Of a stretch of 64,000 bases of DNA, positions 1 to 9,492 are shown piece by piece; within the stretch, counting starts at the first letter, position 1; each line of letters begins with the position of its first letter. The DNA is from Paenibacillus sp. CF384 (GTDB lineage: Bacteria; Bacillota; Bacilli; Paenibacillales; Paenibacillaceae): NCBI RefSeq assembly GCF_900106745.1, contig NZ_FNNV01000009.1, positions 186,001-250,000 on the forward strand, in the 5' to 3' direction. Below the pieces are notes generated by a model, which saw only the letters and a list, made by a program, of their open reading frames with translations, was not told the origin of the DNA and made no database searches. The position numbers were made by a program, and so were the translations under genes.

Positions 1-1
1 T

Positions 2-88
2 AACATCTTCAACTCTGTCGTCAGTGTTATCTTGCTCTTCACGGCTAACGGTATCTTCAAGAAAATTACGAAAGAAAGCATCATTTAG
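2..88 (+). CDS. sugar ABC transporter permease, C-terminal end (partial)
   Basis: The first bases hold an open frame ending at TAG (86-88). The residues FNSVVSVILLFTANG followed by a basic tail resemble the last membrane segment of LplB-type permeases. The next gene starts 11 bp later and encodes the partner permease, so this is most likely the first permease of the same importer. Only 28 residues are visible, so the call rests mainly on context. Confidence 0.6.
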   Translation, partial: NIFNSVVSVILLFTANGIFKKITKESII

Positions 89-99
89 GAGGCTGCCAA

Positions 100-1005
100 A
101 TGGAAACACGTTCAATATCCAGCGGTACGCCTTGGTCTGACCGCATCTTCGATATCGTTGTCTACGCATCAATCGTCATTGTTACTATCGCAACACTGTA
201 TCCGTTTCTAAATGTTCTCGCGATCTCGCTGAATGATTCAACTGACAGTGTACGCGGCGGAATCACCATCTTCCCGCGGCAATTCACACTGAAGAATTAC
301 GAGACCATATTTGCCTTCTCCGGCTTAATTACGGGGCTCAAAATATCCATCCTGCGAACCGTAATCGGCACACTGCTAGGTCTCGTCAGCGCTTCCATGC
401 TGGCGTTCACGCTAAGCCGGGTCGACTTCCAAGGACGGAAATTCGTATCCACGTTCTTGGCACTTACGATGTATGTATCCGGCGGATTGATTCCGTTCTA
501 CATCTTGATCAAGGATCTTCATATGATGGGTACCTTCGCCGTCTACGTGCTGCCCGGACTTGTTAGCGCATTCAATGTCTTCGTTATTCGGTCCTTTATC
601 GATGGGATTCCATATGCACTGCAAGAATCAGCCAAGCTTGATGGCGCTAATGATTTCACCATTTACTGGCGTGTCATTCTGCCGCTGACGAAGCCGGCAC
701 TTGCCACGATTGCCTTGTTCCTTGCAGTCGGACAGTGGAACTCCTGGTTCGATACGTATCTGTACAACGGTTCAAAGGATCATTTGACAACGCTTCAATA
801 CGAGCTCATGAAGGTCATTCAGAGCACGACAACGAACGTCGATAATTTCCGCGGCCGCAACATGGTCGAGGTCATGGCGCAGATTTCACCTGAATCCGTT
901 AAGATGGCCATTACGATTATCGTTACGGTTCCGATCCTGATCGTGTATCCATTCTTGCAGAGCTATTTTGTCAAAGGGATGACGCTTGGTGCGGTAAAAA
1001 GCTAA
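100..1005 (+). CDS. carbohydrate ABC transporter permease (LplC/CarB type)
   Basis: Inner-membrane permease of a sugar importer, 301 residues, normal for the family. The first membrane segment is at about residues 18-40. The EAA loop that contacts the ATPase is visible around residues 176-199 (ESAKLDGAND followed by WRVILPLTKP). The protein ends in the family-typical FVKGMTLGAVKS. An AGGAGG ribosome site lies just before the ATG. It sits between the other permease and the binding protein, the usual permease-permease-binding protein order. No ATPase gene is present here; Lpl-type systems often share an MsmX-like ATPase encoded elsewhere. The substrate cannot be read from sequence. Confidence 0.9.
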   Translation: METRSISSGTPWSDRIFDIVVYASIVIVTIATLYPFLNVLAISLNDSTDSVRGGITIFPRQFTLKNYETIFAFSGLITGLKISILRTVIGTLLGLVSASMLAFTLSRVDFQGRKFVSTFLALTMYVSGGLIPFYILIKDLHMMGTFAVYVLPGLVSAFNVFVIRSFIDGIPYALQESAKLDGANDFTIYWRVILPLTKPALATIALFLAVGQWNSWFDTYLYNGSKDHLTTLQYELMKVIQSTTTNVDNFRGRNMVEVMAQISPESVKMAITIIVTVPILIVYPFLQSYFVKGMTLGAVKS

Positions 1006-1025
1006 CTCGCTTCGATCACCAAACT

Positions 1026-1054
1026 TTGGTATTAGCAGGTTTCCTGTTTATACA
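1026..1054 (+). promoter_or_regulatory. putative sigma-A promoter of the binding lipoprotein gene
   Basis: TTGGTA (1026-1031) and TATACA (1049-1054) are 17 bp apart, upstream of the lipoprotein gene. The small palindrome ACCAAACTTTGGT (1016-1028) overlaps the -35. An own promoter would allow more binding protein than permease. Confidence 0.45.
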
Positions 1055-1088
1055 ATATAATTTTTACCATAATGGGAGGGTTTGCAAC

Positions 1089-2846
1089 ATGCAAAGAAAG
1101 ACAGCTAAAACAGCTTCAATTCTAATGTCGCTAACAATGCTTGCTGGATTACTTGCTGGCTGCGGCAGCAACAACAATGAGAAAAACAATGAAACGAGCA
1201 ATGCTGCGGTAACGGAAGGAAATACGAATACGAACGCTGCAAACGCTGATGCGAATAAAGATGCAGCAGCAGAAGATACGTCTCCGATTACGTTCTCCAT
1301 GTTTGCAGAAGACCCGAATCCGAACTGGAATAACATGCAGGATGACGTCAGTAAAGTCATTACAGAGAAAACTGGCGTAACGCTGGATGCGGAATTCGCA
1401 GTCGGCGACCCGGCACAGAAGGTAGCGCTCATCGCAACAAGCGGTGAATATCCGGATATTATTTCGGCTAAAGGCGATATCGGCAAGCTGGTTGACGCTG
1501 GCGCGGTTATTGACCTGACTGATCTGATCGATAAATATGCTCCGAACATTAAGAAAGTACTGGGCGACTACCTGGTACGCGCTAAATATACGAATGAAGA
1601 CCAAGCGATCTATGCGATTCCAACATGGGCAGCAGCAGATGAGCAGCGTTTCGTTGCAGGCGGCGGCTTCGAGCTTCAACACCGCGTAGTTAAAGAAGCA
1701 GGCTACCCAGAAATTCGCACGGTTAAAGATTATGAAGCCGTTATCAAGTCGTACTTGGAGAAGCACCCGACAGACGAGAATGGCAACAAAAACATCGGCG
1801 TATCCTTGAATGCCGACGACTGGCATATGTATATTTCCGTAACGAACCCAGCTGTAGCTACAACCGGCGGTTCCGATGACGGCGAGTATTTCATCAATCA
1901 AGATACGCATGAAGCGATCTACCACTTCCGTCGTCCGGAAGAGAAAGAATACTTCCGCTGGTTGAACCATATGAACGATATCGGCTTGCTTGACAAAGAA
2001 AGCTTCGTTCAGAAGTACGATCAATACAAAGCGAAAGTTGCTACAGGCCGCGTACTTGGTCTGATCGACCAAGACTGGGATTACAACGATGGTCAACAAG
2101 CATTGAAAACAGCTGGTAAATTCGATCAAACGTATGGTCACTATCCGGTTACAATGTCCAAAGATATCAAAGAAGCATCGTTCTGGCCAACCGGCTTCAT
2201 GGGCGGCTACGGTATCTCGATCTCCAGCACGAATCCGGATCCGGTTCGTACGATTAAATTCTTGGATTACCTGGCTTCCGACGAGTTCCAAGTGCTTAAC
2301 AACTGGGGCGTTGAAGGCAAGCATTACAATGTCGTAGATGGCAAACGCGTTGTACCGCAAGAAGTACAAGACCGCATCAACAACGATAACACTGCATTCA
2401 CGAAAGAATCCGGTATTAACTTCTACTGGAACATGATGGTTCACTACGGCGATGGCGCCAAAGATCCATCCGGCAACTACTACACGAAGAACTTCCCTGA
2501 GCAGCTGGTTCTTGGCTACAGCGATGTAGAGAAAGAAACGCTTGCTGCTTACAAAGCAACAACTTGGAAAGACCTGTTCCCGAAAGAAGACGAGTTCAAA
2601 GTTAAAGCATACGGCGCAGCATGGAACATCTCGATTCCGGGCGAAGATGAAGTATCGATTCTTGGCACGAAGATGAGAGACATCACATGGAAACGTATCC
2701 CTGAAGCGATCCTGGCTAAACCAGCTGACTTCGATAAAATTTGGGATGCTTACATGGCTGACCTCGACAAAGCCGGCGTGAAGAAAATGGAAGAAGGCTA
2801 CACGAAATACGTGAAAGACCGCGTTGAGCTCTGGAGCGCGAAGTAA
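1089..2846 (+). CDS. extracellular sugar-binding lipoprotein (LplA-type)
   Basis: Solute-binding protein of the importer, 585 residues, the size of the long LplA-like family of Paenibacillaceae. Start chosen at ATG 1089 because TGGGAGGG lies just before it and the protein then opens with a lipoprotein signal peptide (MQRKTAKTASILMS, lipobox LLAGC, Cys about residue 20). An upstream in-frame start would leave a non-signal N-terminus. A low-complexity Asn/Ala/Glu linker follows the Cys, then the mature domain starting near ITFSMFAEDPNPNW. It ends at a strong terminator. Substrate is unknown; complex oligosaccharides are usual for the family. Confidence 0.9.
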   Translation: MQRKTAKTASILMSLTMLAGLLAGCGSNNNEKNNETSNAAVTEGNTNTNAANADANKDAAAEDTSPITFSMFAEDPNPNWNNMQDDVSKVITEKTGVTLDAEFAVGDPAQKVALIATSGEYPDIISAKGDIGKLVDAGAVIDLTDLIDKYAPNIKKVLGDYLVRAKYTNEDQAIYAIPTWAAADEQRFVAGGGFELQHRVVKEAGYPEIRTVKDYEAVIKSYLEKHPTDENGNKNIGVSLNADDWHMYISVTNPAVATTGGSDDGEYFINQDTHEAIYHFRRPEEKEYFRWLNHMNDIGLLDKESFVQKYDQYKAKVATGRVLGLIDQDWDYNDGQQALKTAGKFDQTYGHYPVTMSKDIKEASFWPTGFMGGYGISISSTNPDPVRTIKFLDYLASDEFQVLNNWGVEGKHYNVVDGKRVVPQEVQDRINNDNTAFTKESGINFYWNMMVHYGDGAKDPSGNYYTKNFPEQLVLGYSDVEKETLAAYKATTWKDLFPKEDEFKVKAYGAAWNISIPGEDEVSILGTKMRDITWKRIPEAILAKPADFDKIWDAYMADLDKAGVKKMEEGYTKYVKDRVELWSAK

Positions 2847-2862
2847 GATTTAGCTAGTTAAG

Positions 2863-2905
2863 ACAAGAAAGCCTCTTACACCTTGGGTGTGAGAGGCTTT
2901 CTTGT
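2863..2905. terminator. bidirectional terminator between convergent genes
   Basis: A near-perfect 20-bp stem (ACAAGAAAGCCTCTTACACC and its partner, one G-T pair) with a 3-nt loop. It sits between the binding lipoprotein and the convergent AraC gene, whose stop codon touches its right edge. Confidence 0.85.
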
Positions 2906-3915
2906 TATTGCGATGTTCGCGCATGCAACCGCCGGCGGTATTCGCCCGGTGTCTGGCCGGTGTGCTTGCGGAACATGCGGTTGAAGAAGCTGACGTCGTT
3001 GAAGCCGACGTCCAAGGCGATGTTGAGCACCTTGTTGTCGGTGGTTTCGAGCAGATTCACGGCATGCCGGATTTGGACAGCGTGCTTATAGTCGAGCAGG
3101 CTGAGCCCGGTCGTTTCCTTGAACTTGGCGGTGAAGGAAGAGACGCTCATGCCGCATAATTGGCTTAGTTGCTGCAACGTGAGCGGCTGATAGTAATGCA
3201 GCTCCACGAAGTTGACGATGGAGTCCATCCACTCTTTGTCGCTGACGGCGACGGGCTGCAGCGTTTTGCGGTTCTCGTGATGGAATCGGCTCAGCCAGAC
3301 GAGACATTCAATCCACCTTGTCTTGATGATGAGCTGATAGCCTTCCCGCCGTTGACGGAATTCATCGTAGATGATTTGCAGATGGGATTGGATTTGCAGC
3401 TTCTGACTGGGTTGAAGGGAATGATAAGGAACGAAGGATTGCGTTTTGCGAAGAAACGGAACCAGATAGAAGAAGTTGACGAATGACGGCATCTGCTGCA
3501 GCACTTCCATCTCGCGCTGTAGAAATGACGCTTCGAAGAGAACATTGTACACAATCGTTTCTTTGTCCGGTGAACAGGTATAGCTGTGATAGACGTTAGG
3601 TTCCAGCACGAATACATCCCCGGCAACAAGCTGATAGGTATGGCCGGACATTTCATGCAGCGCGCTGCCCTCCACGACGAAGACTAGCTCCACAAAGTCA
3701 TGCGTATGCGAAGGGATATGCTCGCCCTTCTGGATCGTATAGCGATCGATATGAAAGGGGAAATTCTCCTGATGGAAATAATTCTCACCCCGGAATACGG
3801 TCATGGGCTCCTCCTGCTGGGGGATTTCAATACAAGATTCATACATTTCCATGATAAGGGAACGTTCGTTCTTAGTCAATGAATCGAAATCAAAAGGGAC
3901 AGTGCAGCGAATCAT
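2905..3915 (-). CDS. AraC family transcriptional regulator with cupin domain
   Basis: 336 residues. The N-terminal half looks like a cupin sensor (HIPSHTHDFVELVFVVEG, then AGDVFVLEPNVYHSY), which in this family binds a sugar or related effector. The C-terminal ~100 residues form a double helix-turn-helix (LTLQQLSQLCGMSVSSF and IALDVGFNDVSFFNRMF). AAGGG precedes the ATG. It lies 20 bp downstream of the nucleoside hydrolase gene on the same strand, so the two are probably co-transcribed. It converges on the Lpl transporter operon, a possible but unproven target. Confidence 0.88.
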   Translation of the reverse strand: MIRCTVPFDFDSLTKNERSLIMEMYESCIEIPQQEEPMTVFRGENYFHQENFPFHIDRYTIQKGEHIPSHTHDFVELVFVVEGSALHEMSGHTYQLVAGDVFVLEPNVYHSYTCSPDKETIVYNVLFEASFLQREMEVLQQMPSFVNFFYLVPFLRKTQSFVPYHSLQPSQKLQIQSHLQIIYDEFRQRREGYQLIIKTRWIECLVWLSRFHHENRKTLQPVAVSDKEWMDSIVNFVELHYYQPLTLQQLSQLCGMSVSSFTAKFKETTGLSLLDYKHAVQIRHAVNLLETTDNKVLNIALDVGFNDVSFFNRMFRKHTGQTPGEYRRRLHARTSQ

Positions 3916-3935
3916 GCCCTGTCCCTTGCTTTCGA

Positions 3936-4886
3936 TTATATAAACACTTCCAGCAATAAATCGATTGCGCGATCCGCATCAACGTTAATGCAAACGTCAA
4001 CCGGCGAACCGACGACAGGTTTTCTCCTCCGGTCAGCAACGGTCATCCCCAGGCTCAGCTCACCTTTACACTCAACCGATAGATGCATTTGCTGCGTCTG
4101 CACGATGCCGGGCTCCAGCGCAACCATCACGGCAAGAGGGTCATGCATAGGCGCACATTGCTGCAAGGCATCCGCCTGGCGGTAGAAATCGAAGTAATAG
4201 GACATGGACCGATTCAGGAAGCTGACAATCTCACGATTCTCCGGTTTGCAGGTTTGCTCCAGCAAATCCAGATGAGATTGACGAAGCCGCGTTTGATAGG
4301 TGACGTCCAAACCGACCATCGTAATCTTCAAGCCGGATTGAAAGACGAAATCAGCTGCTTCCGGATCGCCCCAAATATTCGCTTCGGAGGTTGGTGTTAC
4401 ATTGCCGGGAACGTGAACAGCGCCGCCCATTAGATAGAGATGCTTCACCTTCGAAGGAAGCTCAGGATCTTTCTTCAGCGCATGTGCGATGTTCGTAAGT
4501 CTGCCAAGTGCAACGATAACGAGCTCATTCGCCAGCTCATCCGCCGTGCGAACGATGAAATCCGCAGCGGGTTCCGATATAGGACGCTGCGATGAAGCAG
4601 GAATTTCTACATCGCCGATTCCGTTTGCGCCATGCACATGCGTAGGGAATACTTCCACGGTGCGAGTAAGCGGCTGTGGAGCACCTTGGCTGACGGGTAT
4701 TTGGTTCTCGCATCCGGCTAGCTTTAGAATTCGCAGTGTGTTCTCGGTTGCTTGATCAACAGGGATATTGCCGAAAGTAGTTGTAATCCCAACGATATCT
4801 GCCTTGCCTGATTTGATGCCATATAAGATGGCCAGTGCGTCGTCGATTCCCGTATCGGCATCGATGATCATTTTCAGTTGTTTCAT
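3936..4886 (-). CDS. nucleoside hydrolase (inosine-uridine preferring type)
   Basis: Cleaves the N-glycosidic bond of ribonucleosides to give base and ribose, in the cytoplasm. The calcium-binding Asp cluster is at residues 9-16 (DADTGIDD), and the C-terminal active-site Asp is in APMHDPLAVMV. 316 residues is normal. Start chosen at ATG 4886 because AAGGAG lies just upstream and the Asp cluster then sits at the usual place; a longer frame to 5018 has no ribosome site. Followed on the same strand by an AraC regulator. Exact nucleoside preference is not predictable. Confidence 0.88.
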   Translation of the reverse strand: MKQLKMIIDADTGIDDALAILYGIKSGKADIVGITTTFGNIPVDQATENTLRILKLAGCENQIPVSQGAPQPLTRTVEVFPTHVHGANGIGDVEIPASSQRPISEPAADFIVRTADELANELVIVALGRLTNIAHALKKDPELPSKVKHLYLMGGAVHVPGNVTPTSEANIWGDPEAADFVFQSGLKITMVGLDVTYQTRLRQSHLDLLEQTCKPENREIVSFLNRSMSYYFDFYRQADALQQCAPMHDPLAVMVALEPGIVQTQQMHLSVECKGELSLGMTVADRRRKPVVGSPVDVCINVDADRAIDLLLEVFI

Positions 4887-4930
4887 TATAGAACTCCTTA
4901 TTATCCAGTTGTTAAATGATGCTACACTCC

Positions 4931-4960
4931 AGTATACCCTGCCCGGTGCCGCAGCACCAA
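4931..4960 (-). promoter_or_regulatory. putative promoter of nucleoside hydrolase-araC operon
   Basis: On the minus strand TTGGTG and TATACT are 18 bp apart, 45 bp upstream of the chosen start. Confidence 0.4.
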
Positions 4961-5053
4961 TATTAGGATGAAAAGTGTTGAACAAAAGCGCAATGAAAAT
5001 TAAACTTGAAGTATACAATCCTTACCATGTAAGGGCAAAGGAGCAGACCTAAG

Positions 5054-5839
5054 ATGCCGAATGATCGCACGAACGTAAAACCAGAAGTTGCAGCCTATCT
5101 CGATAGGATCGGCTACCAAGGACCGCTTGACGGCAGTGCAGCAGCGCTGGCCGACCTGCAAGAATGTCATCTGCATGCGGTGCCTTACGAGAATTTGGAT
5201 ATTATGAACGGCCGCCCATTGTCCCTGCAGATCGATTCCCTCATGGACAAAATCATCCACCGTCGCCGCGGCGGATACTGCTTCGAGCTGAATGCGCTGT
5301 TTGGCTGGCTGCTGCGGGAGCTGGGGTATCCGGTTACGGATTTCGTGGCTCGTTTCTGGCGTGATGTGGATACGCTGCCGCCGAAACGTCGTCATCATGT
5401 ACTGAAGGTAGAGGCAGAGGGCAGAACCTATTTAGTCGATGTTGGCGTGGGAGGCATTGTGCCGAGGCGTCCGATTGAGTTGGTAGAGAAGCTGGAACAG
5501 ACGCAAGGCGACGAGGTCTATCGAATGGAGCGAGACAGCGAGTTTGGTTGGTTTCTATGTGAGTGGAAGCGAGGGGCATGGAGCCGGATTTATTCCTTTA
5601 CCGAAGAGCCGCAGCTTGCGGGCGATTATGAGTTTGCGACGTTCTGGTGCGAGAATGCGCCGGATTCGGTATTCAGAAAAGCGCCGATCCTCGCGATTCG
5701 AACGAAGGAAGGGCGCAATACGGTAGCCGGAGAAGAGTTCCGTATCTTCGCAGGCGAAGGTGCACCTGTTGTATTTCATGCAGGGACGAAGAGCGAATTT
5801 GATGAAGCGCTGGCAAAATATTTTGGCATCAAGCTCTAA
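5054..5839 (+). CDS. arylamine N-acetyltransferase
   Basis: Transfers acetyl groups from acetyl-CoA to arylamines or hydrazines through a Cys-His-Asp triad. The triad is visible with the classic spacing: Cys76 in RGGYCFEL, His114 in RRHHVL, Asp129 in LVDVGVG (38 and 15 residues apart, as in the Salmonella enzyme). 261 residues, near family size. AAAGGAG lies about 10 nt before the ATG. It is divergent from the nucleoside hydrolase gene and overlaps the end of the DedA gene by 4 bp, so no terminator fits between them. Likely role is xenobiotic detoxification. Confidence 0.92.
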   Translation: MPNDRTNVKPEVAAYLDRIGYQGPLDGSAAALADLQECHLHAVPYENLDIMNGRPLSLQIDSLMDKIIHRRRGGYCFELNALFGWLLRELGYPVTDFVARFWRDVDTLPPKRRHHVLKVEAEGRTYLVDVGVGGIVPRRPIELVEKLEQTQGDEVYRMERDSEFGWFLCEWKRGAWSRIYSFTEEPQLAGDYEFATFWCENAPDSVFRKAPILAIRTKEGRNTVAGEEFRIFAGEGAPVVFHAGTKSEFDEALAKYFGIKL

Positions 5840-6441
5840 GCTTTCACTTTCCTCATTGCCAGCAGCATGCGGAAGCTAAGTACAGCGAATATCGTAATAC
5901 CTCCGCAGAGCAAGAAGGCAAGCCCGTAATGATGGACGTAATACTTGACATGCAGCCAGCGATCCCCGAGCAGGAAGCCGATATAAATAAAGAGAACGCT
6001 CCAAGACAGCGCGCCTGTGTAAGCATAGAGGATAAACGTGCTGAATTTCAGTCTCGACATCCCTGCCATATAAGCCGTAATGTGGCGAAGGCCCGGCACG
6101 AAGAAGCCCAGAATAAGCAGCAGATTGCCGTATTTATTCATCCATCCTTGCGCACGTTCAATCTTAGCGGCAGAGATGTGAATTTTGGGACCGTATTTGA
6201 GCAGGAAAGGGAGCCCGAACCGGATGCCGATCAAGTAGCTCAAGGTAATGCCTAGGGCCGAGCCGAGAAAGGCACATAACACGACAAGCAGCGGATGCAG
6301 GGTTCCGTTGCCGGCGAGATAGCCGGAATAGGTGAGCAGCACTTCGTCCGGGACAGGCACACCGACAATGCCAAGTGCGAGCGCGAACGTTAAACCTATA
6401 TAACCATAGCGGAAAATGAGCAGTTCTAATAGATATTCCAA
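5836..6441 (-). CDS. DedA family membrane protein
   Basis: 201-residue integral membrane protein of the DedA/SNARE-associated family, implicated in membrane homeostasis and lipid-carrier flipping. Visible family marks are the N-terminal amphipathic stretch, VPVPDEVLL, and the motif FVPGLRHITAYMAG (about residues 113-126). Three to four hydrophobic segments follow. The start appears to be TTG at 6441, with a weak GTAGGCTG ribosome site. It is convergent with the acetyltransferase gene. Confidence 0.85.
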   Translation of the reverse strand: MEYLLELLIFRYGYIGLTFALALGIVGVPVPDEVLLTYSGYLAGNGTLHPLLVVLCAFLGSALGITLSYLIGIRFGLPFLLKYGPKIHISAAKIERAQGWMNKYGNLLLILGFFVPGLRHITAYMAGMSRLKFSTFILYAYTGALSWSVLFIYIGFLLGDRWLHVKYYVHHYGLAFLLCGGITIFAVLSFRMLLAMRKVKA

Positions 6442-6598
6442 GCGGTGCAGCCTACTTTCTTATGCGGGTTCAAGTCTGTTTCGACTCGCTTGAGTACGCT
6501 TTTGTTATATGAAAATGAAGTTGTTTTATATTTCTTCCCTTCTCATTATGGACTATACTAGGGTCGAATCCAATTTATCGAAAAAGGTGGCCATTACA

Positions 6599-7585
6599 TT
6601 GACACGTAAATTGCGTTGGGGCGTTATCGGCTGCGCCGGAATTGCCGTGCATTCCGTTATTCCGGGCACGAAACAATCCGAAACCGGCGAAGTGACAGCG
6701 ATTGCAAGCCGCGATTTGGCTAAGGCGGAAGAAACCGCAGCGAAGCTCGGCATCGCCAAAGCCTATGGAAGCTATGAAGAAATTTTGAATGATGCGGATA
6801 TCGATGCTATCTATATTCCACTACCGAATCATTTGCATATGGAATGGTCCATCCGTGCGATGGAAGCAGGGAAGCATGTCTTATGTGAGAAGCCAATCGC
6901 GCTTAATGCGGAAGAGGCTGCCCGCATGGCTGATGCCGCTGCGAAACACGGTGTTCATCTGGCTGAAGCGTTCATGTACCGACAGCACCCACGTTATGAA
7001 GAGATTCAAGCGATTATCGCTTCCGGCGAAATCGGTGATATTCGCGGCATTCACGGTACGTTTACGTTCAATAATGCCGGCGATTCCAAGAACGTACGTT
7101 ACCGCAGAGATTGGGGCGGCGGTTCGATCTATGATGTAGGCTGCTATCCAATCAGCGCAGCAAGATTGCTGCTCGGTGCTGAGCCTGAAGCGGCAACCGT
7201 CCATGCCTTAATTTCCCCTGAGCATGACAACGTCGATATGATGGCATCGGGTATTCTGGAATTCCCGAACAGCGTAGCGTTGACATTCGATTGCGGCATG
7301 TGGGCAGCTTTCCGCAACACGCTTGAGATCATCGGAACAGATGGCCGTATCGAAGTGCCTGAAGCGTACATCGGCAATCCTACTTTCTATGTCCATTCGA
7401 AGGACGGCAAGCGCGAAGTGACGCAGCCGACATTGAATCAATATGCGCTGCAAGCAGATGAGTTTACCCGCGTTGTATGGGGAGAGAAAGAAGCTTCCTT
7501 CACTCCTGCCGATGCTGTAGCCAATATGAAAGTTATCGATGCTTGTTTGAAATCAGCTTACTCGCGTACTCGGGTTAGCATCTAA
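6599..7585 (+). CDS. Gfo/Idh/MocA family oxidoreductase
   Basis: NAD(P)-dependent sugar or polyol dehydrogenase-like protein. A Rossmann start (RWGVIGCAGIA) and the CEKP motif (VLCEKPIA, about residue 95) are clear; the C-terminal domain carries GGGSIYDVGCYPI. TTG at 6599 is chosen as start: AAAGGTGG precedes it and the Rossmann strand follows at once, giving 328 residues, the family norm. It heads a run of three genes with an aldo/keto reductase and an esterase, which suggests a small sugar-derivative catabolic operon. Substrate unknown. Confidence 0.85.
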   Translation: MTRKLRWGVIGCAGIAVHSVIPGTKQSETGEVTAIASRDLAKAEETAAKLGIAKAYGSYEEILNDADIDAIYIPLPNHLHMEWSIRAMEAGKHVLCEKPIALNAEEAARMADAAAKHGVHLAEAFMYRQHPRYEEIQAIIASGEIGDIRGIHGTFTFNNAGDSKNVRYRRDWGGGSIYDVGCYPISAARLLLGAEPEAATVHALISPEHDNVDMMASGILEFPNSVALTFDCGMWAAFRNTLEIIGTDGRIEVPEAYIGNPTFYVHSKDGKREVTQPTLNQYALQADEFTRVVWGEKEASFTPADAVANMKVIDACLKSAYSRTRVSI

Positions 7586-7609
7586 TCCATTTAGGAGGTT
7601 TATAGAGCC

Positions 7610-8542
7610 ATGAAACAAATCACAATACCCGGCGTTAAACAGGGCATCTCTCAGCTTATCATGGGATCGGACTATTTTGCACCAGAAGTTTATGAATTGG
7701 TGTCTGCGAATTTGGATGCGTTTACGGCGATCGGCGGGAACACCATCGATTCAGCTTTTATTTATTACGGCGGCAAGAGCGAGCAGGCTATCGGCATGTG
7801 GATGGAAGAACGCAAAAACCGCGATTCTATCAATGTATGGACTAAAGGGGGTCACCCGAACCATGAGGGACCAACCGTTAACAAGAAAGCCATTTACGAT
7901 CAACTGATGGTTAGCTTGGAGCGTCTGCGCACGGATTATATTGACTTGTATGCCCTTCATCGTGACGATACGAACGTCCCGGTTGGCGAAATCGTTGAGA
8001 TTCTGAATGAACATATTGAAGCGGGTCGCATTCGCGCGTTCGGCGGTTCGAACTGGACGACAGCTCGTCTGCAGGAAGCGAATGAATATGCAGCCGCTCA
8101 TGGTCTGCGCGGCTTTGAATTCAGCAGCCCTAACCTTAGCTTGGCGAAAGCACAAGAGCCTTACTGGGCAGATTGCATTAGTGTAGATGATGAGATTCTG
8201 GGCTGGCATGAACGCACGGAGCTGCCGCTGCTGTCTTGGTCGGCACAAGCGCGCGGTTTCTTCACAGGCCGGTTTACGGCTGAAGATCGCACGGATGCGG
8301 ATTTGGTACGCGTATTCTATAATGACGACAACTGGGAGCGTTACCGCCGTGCAGAGCAGCTGGGCAAAGAGAAAGGCTTCTCGACGATCCAGATCGCGCT
8401 TGCTTACGTGCTGAACCAATCGTTCCAAACGGCTGCTATTATCGGGGCGCGGAATGAAGCAGAGATGAAATCTTGTTTGGAAGCGACAACGATTACGCTG
8501 ACGTTGGAGGAAGTCAAATGGCTGGATCTGCGGACACGTTAA
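7610..8542 (+). CDS. aldo/keto reductase
   Basis: NAD(P)H-dependent oxidoreductase with a TIM-barrel fold, 310 residues. The catalytic tetrad is recognisable: Asp in TIDSAFIY, Tyr in the same motif, Lys in VWTKGGH and His in LYALHRDD. AGGAGG precedes the ATG. Its 3' end overlaps the next gene by 25 bp, which implies translational coupling. Family members reduce or oxidise sugars and aldehydes; the neighbouring Gfo/Idh enzyme suggests a sugar substrate. Confidence 0.87.
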   Translation: MKQITIPGVKQGISQLIMGSDYFAPEVYELVSANLDAFTAIGGNTIDSAFIYYGGKSEQAIGMWMEERKNRDSINVWTKGGHPNHEGPTVNKKAIYDQLMVSLERLRTDYIDLYALHRDDTNVPVGEIVEILNEHIEAGRIRAFGGSNWTTARLQEANEYAAAHGLRGFEFSSPNLSLAKAQEPYWADCISVDDEILGWHERTELPLLSWSAQARGFFTGRFTAEDRTDADLVRVFYNDDNWERYRRAEQLGKEKGFSTIQIALAYVLNQSFQTAAIIGARNEAEMKSCLEATTITLTLEEVKWLDLRTR

Positions 8543-9321
8543 TCGAGCTATGGCCGGAAGGCGCGCCGCTTGCTGCCGGAACGACCGATGAGGATCGTCC
8601 GGCGCTCACGCCTTATTTGGTAGAAGGCAGTGAGAGTGTCGTGATCGTCTGTCCGGGCGGTGGGTATGGCATGCGGGCTGACCATGAAGGAGAGCCGATT
8701 GCGCTTTGGCTTAACGGGCTTGGCATTTCATCCTTTGTGCTGCGTTACCGGGTGGCGCCTTATCAATACCCGAGTGCGCTGTATGATGTACAGCGGGCCA
8801 TTCGATATGTTCGCCTACAAGCGGAAGAGCTTGGCATGAACCCGCGGAAGATCGGTGTACTCGGGTTCTCCGCAGGCGGACATCTCGTCTCTACGGCAGG
8901 TACTCATTATGATGCAGGGAATCCGGAAGCAAATGATCCGATTGACCGGATGTCCTGCCGACCTGATCTTACGCTTCTGTGCTACCCCGTGATTACGATG
9001 CAGTCTCCGATTACGCACGAAGGCTCCCGTATCAATTTGCTCGGCACGAATCCGTCCGATGAGATGGTCGAGCTGCTTAGCAATGAACGGCAGGTCACGC
9101 CGGACACGCCGCCGACTTTCCTCTGGCATACGTCCGATGATGGCGCGGTTCCGGTCGAGAACAGCCTATTGTTTGCAATGGCGCTGCGCCGTGCAGGGGT
9201 TCCGTTTGACCTTCATGTCTATGAGCAGGGCGTTCATGGCTTGGGGCTGGCGGAAGGCGACCCGCATGTGGCCAACTGGACGGCGGTATGCGGACTTTGG
9301 CTGAAACGCAACGGATTTTAG
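8518..9321 (+). CDS. alpha/beta hydrolase (acetyl esterase-like)
   Basis: 267-residue cytoplasmic esterase. The nucleophile elbow is GFSAGGH, the oxyanion region is CPGGGYG, and the acid and His are near HTSDDGAVP and QGVHGLG, as in acetylxylan-esterase-like hydrolases. ATG 8518 is chosen because GGAGG lies inside the 3' end of the previous gene at the right distance. No signal peptide, so it would act on imported acetylated sugars or other small esters. Last gene of the three-gene group. Confidence 0.83.
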   Translation: MAGSADTLIELWPEGAPLAAGTTDEDRPALTPYLVEGSESVVIVCPGGGYGMRADHEGEPIALWLNGLGISSFVLRYRVAPYQYPSALYDVQRAIRYVRLQAEELGMNPRKIGVLGFSAGGHLVSTAGTHYDAGNPEANDPIDRMSCRPDLTLLCYPVITMQSPITHEGSRINLLGTNPSDEMVELLSNERQVTPDTPPTFLWHTSDDGAVPVENSLLFAMALRRAGVPFDLHVYEQGVHGLGLAEGDPHVANWTAVCGLWLKRNGF

Positions 9322-9492
9322 CAAATGGAATGGAAGAAGAAGGCCTCTCTTGTGAGCTGAACGGTCCGCGTGAGTGTGGACGTTCCTGGCAAGGGGGGAT
9401 TTTTTTTGAACAATTCGGATGATTATCCCCTTCCCGCTATGTTAATCTAGTGAGGTAGTCTGTGCGATCCAAGAAGCTAAAGGAGAGTAGAA

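Noticed and set aside
1149-2444. 431-codon frame opposite the binding lipoprotein
   Set aside because: Shadow of a well-supported gene; no ribosome site or family resemblance.
7751-8428. 225-codon frame opposite the aldo/keto reductase
   Set aside because: Shadow frame lying wholly inside a gene with intact catalytic residues.
9322-9492. Promoter or riboswitch before the mutarotase gene
   Set aside because: A G6T8 stretch is present at about 9395-9408, but no hairpin, hexamer pair or known RNA motif could be supported.
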